A stretch of DNA of 64,000 nucleotides, taken from contig OY979731.1 in NCBI GenBank assembly GCA_963855995.1, positions 1,203,001 to 1,267,000 on the forward strand, written 5' to 3'. Under the pieces are notes generated by a model. That model was not told where the DNA came from and did not search any database. It saw nothing but the letters and a program-made list of their open reading frames with translations. The stretch is from Muricea muricata. Its lineage: Eukaryota; Cnidaria; Anthozoa; Malacalcyonacea; Plexauridae. This document shows, one piece after another, positions 11,801 to 23,800 of the stretch. Within the stretch, counting starts at the first letter, position 1. The number at the start of each line of letters is the position of its first letter. A program made the position numbers and the translations under genes.

Positions 11801-14800
11801 AGCTACGATGGAAGGATCAGTTAGGAGCTAATCTCAACCCCGCCTGTCAACATTCCCTGTGAGAGGAAACCAGAGTACCTGGAGAAAACCCACGACTTTC
11901 AACAGAGCGTTGACTAACTCTTCACATAAGTGTCATGAGTCTGAAGTGAGGATTAAACCCACGATCTCAGAGATAAAAGGCGCTTGCTCTGACGTTTGAC
12001 GCTCTCAACGTTTTACTTTTTAAAAGGTACATGGAAAGAACAATTCAAGAAACCATCAAAGAGCATTTATTTGGACAGAATCTTACGTCTACAAGCGAGG
12101 TAATCTATCTGACAAGGTTCCATTAAGACTTACAAGACTGCCAGCTTCTCGATAAAAATAAAAATCAGCCACAGAACCGGAAAATAATCGAATCACACAA
12201 CACATGTTAGTTTTAAATACTTAAACATACATACGACCTTCTGACGGATTCTCAAGGATTTCGGTTAATTTTAGGCACTTGCGGTGTCCCAAAATTTGGC
12301 AATATTTCAAGGCTGTGTTTCAAGGCTTGATACAGTGTTTCACATGTTATTTGCTTTGCACAAACTTATGTAACAGTTTGGGTGATTCTGCCGAAACCAC
12401 AAAATACATAATTTATCTTTGCGCTACATATTGGGAGTATTATGACTATTAATTGTGTTTTTATCGCCTTTCGCGTTCCTTATCTTCAGCAAACAATGTT
12501 ATATCTTTCGCTGTCGCTCAAAATTCGTGTATAATTAAACAGTTTGGTTCGGCGCGATAAGTTCCTGCGAAAAATATGAAGTGAAACTTCAAAATGCTTA
12601 AACCATCTTGTTATTTTGTGTGCTGTTGCTGTTGAAGTCACGCTGGAATTTTGTGCCAAGTAGTATACTCTCCTTATAAGTTGTTATATTTTAGACCAAA
12701 ATTTCTTCGCGAAGGGCTTCGTTGTTCAAAGCTGGTTTTGCGCTAATCCCAGTGTAACGTTTAACGCACTGTTTTGGATTCTGTATTTGTCGTGTATTTC
12801 AAATCATGTTGCTTGCACGAAGGCTATCCATTGTGTTTAGAAAGTTTGAAAAAATCACTATGTGGTGGATAGCAATATTTGCCTTTCGTACAACCGCTAT
12901 GCACAGAAGCCAAAATTGCTTTTGGTCCGGACAAGATTCCTCAAGAAATATTTTCAGTTTTATACCCAAGCTACGTGTTGGCGTGTTTCTGTTCGATTTT
13001 TCGTTACTTCAGTGTTAAGTCATTAAGCTTGACGGCTTTTGAACAAGTGTCGCCTCGTGATGCAAACACTTCACCTATCAACTCGCATCAAGCCTGTTGA
13101 CAACTTGCGGCAGACTTGTTATCATCAAGCCAGAGCAAGCGATGTGAACGCATCCTGATGTCGTCTTGATGACTGTAAGGTAACAAGCCTGCAGCAGACT
13201 TGCTGCAACTTGTGCATTCCTGACTGTGGTCAAAGCTACATCATCTGCGGCAACTTACTTGAAGTAATTGTTTCTAATTTCTTTTCTCTTTCCAAATATA
13301 GGAATCAGACAAGTGGGATTCGCCAGGCGAAGAAGGTACGCATCAAGTGATCTCCTTGCATTTTCAATAATTAAAAAATCGTCTCAAAAATATATAATCT
13401 ATATAAAAAGCAATGTTTCCTAGTTTGTTTCGCACAAATCGTTGATTTAAGGAACTGTGAAATGTGAAAAGAAACTTTTAAAAGAAATCTCTAGGCGGAG
13501 GATTCTTTCGCTACTCGCTATCTATCGAGCGATAGAAGCGAGTAAACTAACCAATCAAATGACAGCATTTGCGTTAGTATGCTAATATGATTCTACAGTT
13601 TGTACTCGTCTATATTGAGAACGGTAAGATGAGGGAACTTTTGCTGGGATCATTCATGACTCAAATACTCATTCACACCGTTCGAAAGAGGAATATCGCT
13701 TCTTAAACGATAGCGCCTTTAATGCTGATGATATTTTTATGGAAATCTATTTGTAGCTCCTCCAATTCCTCCTATGATTCGAGAACTGCTCTCACCTGAT
13801 GATAACAGCGCCAGATCTCAGAAAAGAAAGAAAAGACGAGGATCAAAGTCTTCACAAGAGAATGCGAAGATTCTACCCGATAGCCAAGGTAATATTACTG
13901 GATATCACAGTTTTAAACTGTTCTTCCTAGAGGTCCAGTATGGATTATCTCTTATTAATCCTGTGTTACTACAGGAGGAAACCTAAACTAAACTAACTTT
14001 ATTTGTACTGGATAGCTTTATCAGTTCTAAACTGTTCTTCCTAGAGGTCCAGTAAGAATCATCTCTTATTGATCCAGTCTTTCTACTGGAGGAAACCTAA
14101 ACTGAACTAACTTTTTATCAATTTACGCTACAGAGTCAAGAGATAAGACGGATGGTGTAAAAGAAGTAGAGACTCGCCATAAACACAAATCTGACCTAGA
14201 ATTAGACACGAGTGTCACCAGGTCGCCAAAACGGCAACATCGTTCAAAATCAACTGAGATGGACAGTAGACAGCCACTCATGATCAACGTGGTGAGTTGT
14301 TTGAAAGCTGTATTAGTATGCACTTATAACCAGTCAACTCTCATGCAACTCTTGTTCTCGTTTGACCAGGACATGAGAGTTGAGAAAACTCTCATACAAA
14401 CTCTCGCTTGTCAACTCTGATCAACTCTTATGCAACTTTTGTTCTCGTTTGACCAGGACATCAGAGTTGAGAGAACTCTCATACAAACTCTCGCTTGTCA
14501 ACTCTCATCAACTCTCATGCAACTCTTGTTCTCGTTTGACCAGGACATGAAAAACTCACATGCAAACTCATTCTCTGTTCCAGATTGATTTTGATTCACC
14601 TGAAAAATTTGACACAACGAAAGAGCATTTATCTTTGAACAACAATGTCCAGGTACCTACTGTATTCTTCATCAGTTGGTTTGTTCAATTGCCCAGTTAA
14701 TTAATCTATTTTCCTTTCTCTGTACTGTATTATACGGTAGTCAATCCAGCTCGACAATTTAGTCATGCTATGAAAATTTCAACCATTATCATCACTCATT

Positions 14801-17800
14801 TCATTAGAAATTGATGCGGTCTATAAACAGAGAAAGAATTGCATTTGCATGACCAAATGTTTCGCCGGCTTCGTCATTGACTGTACATGTTGTAATTATA
14901 TGTACAATGTTTTATCTTTTATAGCCGAGTGACGCAGGAGAGGTTGATTTATCTCTGACGGAGCATTCTCAAGTTCTCTCTTGCGTACGTAGCCTTCAAT
15001 ATCGTAGTTGCACTTCGAAATTGTACATGGCAAACTGGGAAACAATCTTGCGGAGACATGTATTCTGTCCCTGTTTGCCATCTACGGGAATCATTGTTTA
15101 AAGCGTTGACCCGATGTAGGCTTCACCCAAACACGAGTCTTTACTATTGATATGCATAATACTGGACCACGTATTCAATGACATCCAGTCAAGCGAACGG
15201 AAATGACGAATTTGGAGCACCAAGATTGCGATCAATAAGCTTTTTCAATCCATGTTTTCAATATGTAAATAAACTTCCTTATTTTAAGGAAATGTACGGA
15301 AATTTAAAACTCTGCCTAAAAGCTTACTCTTACACCCGCAAAGAACACTGGACCTGAAGTACCAACATAGCGGCGATGAACTTCAAGATTTTACTATGAA
15401 TACGTGTCCTGTTTTATACAGATCAATGGCCTTTACCAGAAGTTATCGTTCCAGTGTTTCTATAGCGTTCCTCGTTTGCCTAGCGTTACTTAAAAAATTA
15501 TTTTTGTCCCATTGTTAGTTGACATTACATCGGGCGCCTCCACCGCGTTCACGAAGGCCGCCATCTCTGAAAAAAAGGTGATTGTATGCTTGCAATAATA
15601 TGAAACGATCACGACTTGCTCTGAGCCTTAACAGCGACGGTACAATGGCTACGGGTAATCAAGACATCTCCAGACTTTTCCATCTTCGACCATGTTGTAG
15701 CAAGGATGTTGTCAAGTCTTTCTGTTTGTTTCAAGTTGTTGGAACAAGTTTGAAACAAGCTGTTAACAACTTGTAACAAGCTTGATGCGACTCCGAAAAT
15801 AAACATGTTGAATTTCTAGCTTTCAGCTAAGTTTCAGTCATCATCAGGTGATATGATATATATACAAGTTAGAGATTATATATGGAATTAGTTGAATATT
15901 ATCAAGTCTTTAAAGGCCTTAGTTCCGTGATTAAGTCTGTGCTTATAGCGTCGAATGACAAGTAATAATAAGGACCAGCGTTCAGATCTATCTATAATCT
16001 TGGAGTTATTAAATATCAATTCTCGTAATATGCATGTTTAAGACAAGTTCGTTTAGTCATCAGGATAAAGTTCTTAAAACGATTTGATGTACTGGAAAAG
16101 TACATCAAATACAGTACTTAGAATTCCCGTAATGTACTGGATCTTCTTAACATCTTCCCATGTAGATAGAAATATTTTTAGCCCATTTTATCTGCCCCAA
16201 TTCTTCTTCAATTCTTTCTGCCCAAGCGTAGTTCTGTAATTCATATAAACAACTTAATTTTTCGCTTGCGATGCAAATGTTTCTTTACTTTCAATTCTAG
16301 GAAAGTGGGTAAAGTCGATATCAAGCCCTCAGATCCTGACGTAAAAACAGATCTCAAGGTAAAATTATTTTGTCTAAATTTTTTATATCTTCTTGTTCTG
16401 TTACTCTGAGTTTATATCCACACCGGGCAAGCTGAAAAAATGCCTGACCACGGTGGGAATCGAACCTACGACCTTTGGAATGCTAGCCCAATGTTCTGCC
16501 AAATGAGCTACGCGGTCAGGTCGGTTCGAGCATGTGATATTTCCAAACTGAGTGCTATTTTTAATGTAAGCATGATTTTTGTGTCTTGTTAATTTACGAT
16601 CCAAGAAACTAGACTTAGTTTTGAAATATCACATAATCGAACCGACCCAGAGCATTGAGCTAGCATTCCAAAGGTTCGATTCCCACCGTGGTCAGACAAA
16701 TTTTTCAGCCCGCCTAACTACATAAGACCAAAAGTCACAATAAGTATTTTCTGTCGAGATTTCTTGTTAAATTTGTCGAAATATATTGAATGCTATCTTA
16801 TTCTGTTCTTTCAGCAATTACCTCGAAAACCCCCTAGTCCCCCTCCGAGACCCAATTTATCCCCAAGTAACTCCATCTCACCCGCAGCGGCATCGAAGAT
16901 CGAGGTAAGACGTTTTTCGTAGCAATGTCTAGGTTTTGTGTTCCTGCCACTCGCCTCAGCCAGGGAGGATGTAATGGAAGAAGCATACATTTGCCCCAAG
17001 AAGTTCCCTAAAGATCGACGTGTGTCCCACTGTAAATCTATCCTAAAGTTTGTTCCAGTACAGTGATTGACCATAGGCTGTGTTTGTTTGTATAGAGGCG
17101 GAAACGTTCAGCTCCAGAATTACCGAAAGGTGCTACGTTTGAAAGAGATGTGGAGGTAATTAGAAAACTCTCATACAAACTCTCGCTTCTTAACTCTCAT
17201 GCAACTCTTGTTCTCGTTTGACCAGGACACGAGAGTTGAGAAAACTCTCATACAAACTCTCGCTTGTCAACTCTCGTCAACTCTCATGCAACTCTTGTTC
17301 TCGTTTGACCAGGACACGAGAGTTGAGAAAACTCTCATACAAACTCTTACTTATCAACTCTCGTCAACTCTCATGCAACTCTTGTTCTCGTTTGACCAGG
17401 ACATGAGAGTTGAGAAAACTCCCATACAAACTCTCGCTTGTCAACTCTCAACTCCCACACTTACTTAACCAGTACCTTAAATCTGAACATGGTTTTCATG
17501 TTTTTTTAGCTTGATAGTGAAGGAGGTAGCTTGCCGTCAGATTCACCAACTGGAGATTCTCCTGTTTCGACTCTTAACTTGAAACGAAGTGTAAGTGTAT
17601 GATACCTGCTGGCAGTGGTGTAAAAGTACCCCTCATGGTATATGGTACATGAGAGGTGTCCGACTGGGCAGGCGCGACATACAGGGCAGGTAGCGGCAGA
17701 GAGATGACGGTAGGTTTCATTTCTGTGCTTGGAGGAAGACGGAAGAGAGAAATGCATAAATTTGAGTTTCTTGTCAGCTGTCATTGCTTGCCGACCGTTT

Positions 17801-20800
17801 CTTGAAGGAGACTAAATGTTCCCGCTCCTGTCTTCAAATTGATGTTTCACACAATAAATTCTCAACTCACACTTAATTTTTCCTCCGCAGGAATGTATTC
17901 CAATTGTTCCTCCACTGGAGTTATACAAACTGGGCGAACGAGCAGAAGGTAAATTTTAAAACAGGAGTCGGCTGTTCAAAAGCGGGTTAGCTTAACTCTG
18001 AGCTAAACTAGAAATCAGAAGATACTGTAGTTCTCAGTGGCTTGTTTGTAAGCTTGGAAATATTCCTTCAGAAATCTCTTCCGGATCAATAATAGTTTGA
18101 AATAAACAGATGTGTAGAAATACAGAAACTGAAACACTGAGTTAAACGAGGCTTGCGCTAACGCAGCTGTGACCACCTGGATCCAGATTTCAGAAACTAA
18201 AATCAAAATATGCCTAGAGTTACAGATCTCGTCCTTCTTTGCATGACCAGGTCTTAAATTCACTGAATTTCTCTTTTGTCTAGATGACCCAATGGTTTCG
18301 CCTCGTGAAAGATACGATGGGTATGTTGGCTGGACTTTGTCCAATGCTCGCTTTGCGGAAACGCTTTGATTATAGTAATTCTTCAACTTCCCTTAACAAA
18401 GCAAGGTTTATACCATCGATCCTGAAGGGTAGATATGTGTTAATCTCGAGTGGAAATCATACGAGCATTCCACCATGCATACCGGCATCGCAAAGGCCTG
18501 GGTTCGATTTCTGCCGGAAGACCTATAGTTGATGATGAGTTTGTCTCAACTGTTCCGGGCTTGAGTTCAACGTGTGTATCATTTCCACTCGAGATTAACA
18601 CATATTTACCCTTGAAGTAGCACAAAGTTTTAATTGATTTACTAATAGATCATAGATGCGTTATTTCGATGAGTTTAAATTTTGAGGTAGAATTACGGCC
18701 AAGTATTACACCACCAGGAACATCCTATAGTTGAGTGGACCATTCCCCTTTAGACAAACGTTTGAATTGGGAATATACATTAGCACGGCAGGAAAGAACA
18801 TCCTAAAAGTAGTAAAATGGCTAAGTTTGGTTGCAAAACATTGTAAAATGTGGAAAGTATAGTCCTGTGAAGTTTGCAAATTTTGTATACTTTTGTATTA
18901 TGCGCGAAAAAGTGTAATCACATTTCGAAATCTGATTACACTTTCCCGCACCTAATACAAAAGTATACAAAATCCGCAAAGTTCACACGACTATATTTTC
19001 CACATTTTACGATATTTTGCAACCAAACTTCACAATTTCACTAAATTTAGGAAGCTCTTTTCAGCTGTGCTAATGCATATTTCTAATTCAAAAGTTTGTC
19101 TCAAAGGGGAATTATTGCCCAATACTTAGACCCCCTTTGTAAACTAATTCATCAACACCGATTGTCTTATTCTATCCGATGATTCATTTTTAGCGGTGGA
19201 ACCTTTGACGATGCCATGGTTTCTCCACGCTCTAGAAGAGAAATTAGAGGGTTTGTATTCTTATCAGTGAATGTTCAATGTGTTTGATGAAACGATGTAA
19301 TCCTAGTATGCAATTCTACGTAGTTAAAAACACACAAATCGCTTGCAACAGACTTGTTATCAACAAGCCGATATCCGGATGCATTCGCATTGTTTGAGTT
19401 GTTGCAAGTTGTGAACAGAATTCTTACAAGTTGATTGTCGAAACAAGTTGTAACAAGTCTGCAAATGACAAATTGCGAAAAGCCTGATTTTAACAGACTT
19501 GTTGCAACTTGATGAAATGAACAAGTTTGTAGTAACTTGTTGAAAACAGTTGCAACAAGCTGGTTAACTAACAACTTGCAACAAGTCTGTGACGATTTTT
19601 GGCCATGTACATAAATTGTGCTTTCAATTTATCCCAGGTTTTCATCAGAATGTCCCCCATCCCCTCCTGCCAAACAGGAAAATCACTTTTGGATGGACAA
19701 AAAGTAAGTATGCACTGATCTTTGCAAGGTTTGGGTTTGACCAGGAGGTTTATAGCGTCTTTAACCTCTGAGATCGTGGGCTTGATCCTCACTTCAGACT
19801 CATGACACTTGTGTGAAAGGAGTTAGTCAACGCTCTGTCGAAAGTCGTGGGTTTTCTCCAGGTACTCTGGTTTCCTCCCACAAGAAATGTTGACAGGCTG
19901 GGTTGAGATTAGCTCCTGACTGATCCTTCCATCGTAGCTATTATTCCGTGATCATGAGTCATAAGGTGGTTGTCAGAGGCGTGCTTAGAAAGCCTTCGAC
20001 TGGATCAGGTTGAGCTGTGTCCTTCGCAATTCTGCTTCGCCGCTTATCTGTTGAAACAACTAGTTCGAAAAGATTACTGCAGTGTATTGATCTTTTTTTC
20101 AGTTATGATTATTCTAGACCAAGTACCTCGCCTAAAGCTTCACCCAAAGGAGAATCCTCGCTGAAAGAATTAACCAAACGGGCTAAATGTAAGTCATCTC
20201 TTCTAGTACGATAAACAAAGAATCTCAACTGTTCTTCCTAGAGATCCACTAAGGATTATCTCTTATTGATACAGCGTTACTACTGGAGGAAACCTAAACT
20301 AAACTAACTTTATTCATACTGGATAACTCCATCAGTTCTAAACTGTTCTTCCTAGTGGTCCACTAAGGATCATCTCTTATTGATCCAGTGTTACCACAGG
20401 AGGAAACCTAAACTAAACTAACTTTATTCATACTGGATAGCTCCATCAGTTCTAAACTGTTCTTCCTAGAGGTCCACTAAGGATTATCTCTTATTGATAC
20501 AGCGTTACTACAGGAGGAAACTTGAACTAAACTAACTTTATTTATACTGGATAGTTCTATCAGTTCTAAACTGTTCTTCCTAGAGGTCCAGTAGGGATCA
20601 CCTCTTATTGATCCAGTGTTACTACAGGAGGAAACCTAAACTAAATTAACTTTATTTATATTGATAAGATCTATCAGTTCTAAATTGTTCTTCCTAGTGA
20701 TCCAACACAATATTTTAACTAGGCTGTATTAATTTTGTTATTTATATTTCTGTAGCGCTGAAAAAGAAAGTCAGAGACTTTGAAGAGAAATTTGAGGACG

Positions 20801-23800
20801 AAAATGGGCACAAGCCCGCGTCAAGCCAGGACAAAGCTCCGATAAAGAAATATTTATCAGAATTAAACAGAACACAACGACAAATACAAGGTACAAATGA
20901 CGTGGAAACAAAACAAGCCATTCAATGTTTTTACATTCCAATTCTACAGCATCATTAATAAATTTTCATCCACTGTTCTTTCAGAAATGAAAGAAAAGAA
21001 GTTGAAAGGTTAGTTTTTATTCGAGAGTAAATCAAGTATGATTTTGTAGCACTTCACGAATCACACCTCTCGATGTTGAGTAATTTCCAAAGGATTGAAG
21101 TGTCTGGCATTCATCAATTAGTCTTAATTTATAGTTGCTTGTACTTTATATGTTTTCTGCGTTTTTTTATATGTTTTTCCTTGTGGCTTAAAGTTTTAAT
21201 GGCAACAAAAAATTTTCTTGGCTCGTTTGAAAGAGCTTTCAACTGACAGCTTTTTTCATGTCTTGCTTGAGTCTTGAGATATTTCTGCTGAAATATGCGA
21301 GCGATCCGGCATCTTGTATTTTCAAGCAGCTTGGTTTCAAGCATGTTCATTTGTTTAGCCTAGCTGTTCTGACCGTGAGTAAAAGGCCTGGAACTAGCTA
21401 CCAAATAGAAATCCATTTTGCTGTTGTTAATCACTTTCGTCTTTTGTTTTCCTTTGTGAAGCTTGTTGAAACTTAGTGGTTGTCTTTAATAAAGAAAATT
21501 ATAAGTCAACCAGAAATTTACAAACAAAGTGAATTATATTTCGTGGGAAATTTGCTAATTTGGTTCGAAAAATAGACTTCTATTTGACAACTGGTGCCAG
21601 TACTTTTCCGTGTTTTTCGATCAACTTGGTGACAAGAGGTGATCAGAACGGGCGAGAAACTCGTTTTTACTTGCTATTTGATATCATGCATCGACTAAAA
21701 GCGTTTGGTCGACTATTGTTTGTTACTTGGTTTATTACGAGTAATTTCTAAGGCTTATCCCGCTCGTAACGTCATGTAATGAGCTCAAAAATTTGTCCAA
21801 AATAGCGGATAGCTCACATGGTTTCTGCTCAAATATCTGAAGAATCATCCTAGATATGAAAGATGTAAAGGTCTTTACTGTTCTTTTAAACGGATAGAAA
21901 TTAATTTCCTTAAAAGCTTAGCAATGTTGTGTTTGTTTATCGGGCAATTTTCCTTACAGCAGACCAAGCTCCAGTTGAATTGACAGTCCAAAGTCCTCCT
22001 GTTGCAACCAAAGGTAAGATAAGCTTTCAGAAATGTTTCTCGATGCCAGTTTCTTAAAGTCGATGTAACGATGCCTAATTGCCTATGCCTGATTTTAACA
22101 GATTTGTTGTAACTTGATGAGATTGACAAGTTTGTTGCAACTTGTTGGCCAGTTGTAACAAGCCAGTAGAATTGACAACTTGCAACAAGTCTGTGGCGTT
22201 TTTGGTTGTGTTTGCCTAACTCAGAATGCTGTTCTTCTCAGGTACAGAGTCTCTGTTGACGACCGTCCCGGGAACCGTAGAGCAATCTTTGGAAATATCT
22301 TTGAAAAAATTGAAGGAGAAACGCGAAGCCACCGGTCGGCCAGAAGATGTTGATGTAAGACGTTAACTGACTGCTTATATGTATCAGTCTAGCTGTGCCA
22401 ATGCCCCCCCCCCCCCTGGGCCAACTGTGGACCATTAGACAATTTGGGAATCTGATAGACTAATTTCCCACCTTACTTTAGGTCAAAAGGTTGTCTAGAA
22501 TATCCCTATGCTAGGGACAAAGAAAACACTTTTAATCCCAATCGTCTCGGATATCAATTGTAAAATTGAAAAAATCGAACAAAGAAACAATGTCCGTGCT
22601 TACTAACATGTTGTTCAAATATGACAGAAGAAAACATGACGGCCCATTTGTTTTTTTTCTGTGCTAAAGGCTAAATAAATATACTTTCCATTTAATAGTA
22701 CATATTGAACTTTTTCATGATCTCACAGTTAGTAATAAGTTCCCAAAAAGGTTGTGGTCCATTTTCTTGCTACATTAGCAAAATAGTCCATGTCCCCACC
22801 CCTGGGCAGTAGTATTTGCTACCGCCCTACACATGGGAACTGCCTACGAGTCTAACGCTCTAAGGTGCTCCGGGGGCACAGTTGGAATTGACAGTTACAT
22901 TACCATATACAACTCATGTTTTGTTTCTCTCAGGAAATGAACCGAGATCAGCTTCAAGACGAGAAGCTCTCTGTTCAAAAAGCATTACTACAACACGAGA
23001 ATGCCTACGGACGCCCGGTATGTCCTATCTTAAACGATTTTCAGCTAAATATTCACCAATTGACTACAAAAGAGTTCGCGAGCTAAAGCTGTAATGTCGA
23101 TGACGCGACACCCGTGATACGGCCTGTTGTGCTTTACTTTGGAGCCCTGTAACATTACCTTAACCACTTCTTTCAGACAACGAAGCGAGATAAAGATATC
23201 ATGAAACCGCTGTATGATCGATACAGGACAATCAAAAGAAGAATCACTAACTACGGCTTGGTATGTCGACCGTTACACCAGCTACGTCCCCATACACTGT
23301 CAAAAACGCGCAGATTGCAACAAGTCTTTTGTAACAAGTCTGCAAACGACAAGTTGCAACAAGCCTGATTTTAACAGATTTGATCAAATTGACAAGTTTG
23401 TAGCAACTTGATGAAAAACGTGCCTTGAGCTGGTAAAATAAACAACTTGCATAAAGTCTGTGGCGTTTTGTGTATATTCTGTTGATTTAGCCATATGTGA
23501 ATGCAAGGTTGTGCCGTATGCTAATTTGGCAATTGTAAACTCTACGTATTTATTTTAACATTAATAAAGACGTTTTGCGACAACTTATATAAGGCAATGT
23601 GATGTCAAAACCATAGCAATTTACATATCAAGCATCGTCGAATATCTCACGATTGAAGCAAGTGGACAAAATTTAGCAAACTATTTTACTTGGTAGTATT
23701 AAATGCTCTTTTGAATACGGTCATAAGAAAGCAGGAGTTATAACTGGTGCCATATAAGCACTCGCTGTAAGACATTAGTAGTTTTCCTGTCTGTTCCCTG

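Noticed and set aside
15800-15860. Retroelement-like tail with GTCATCATCAGG
   Set aside because: Only a short similarity from memory; no ORF, no defined ends, no second copy in the window.
16444-16519. Functional tRNA-Ala gene
   Set aside because: Although it folds as a cloverleaf with an AGC anticodon, it carries the same non-tRNA tail as the 45165 copy and lies antisense in an intron, so a SINE is more likely.
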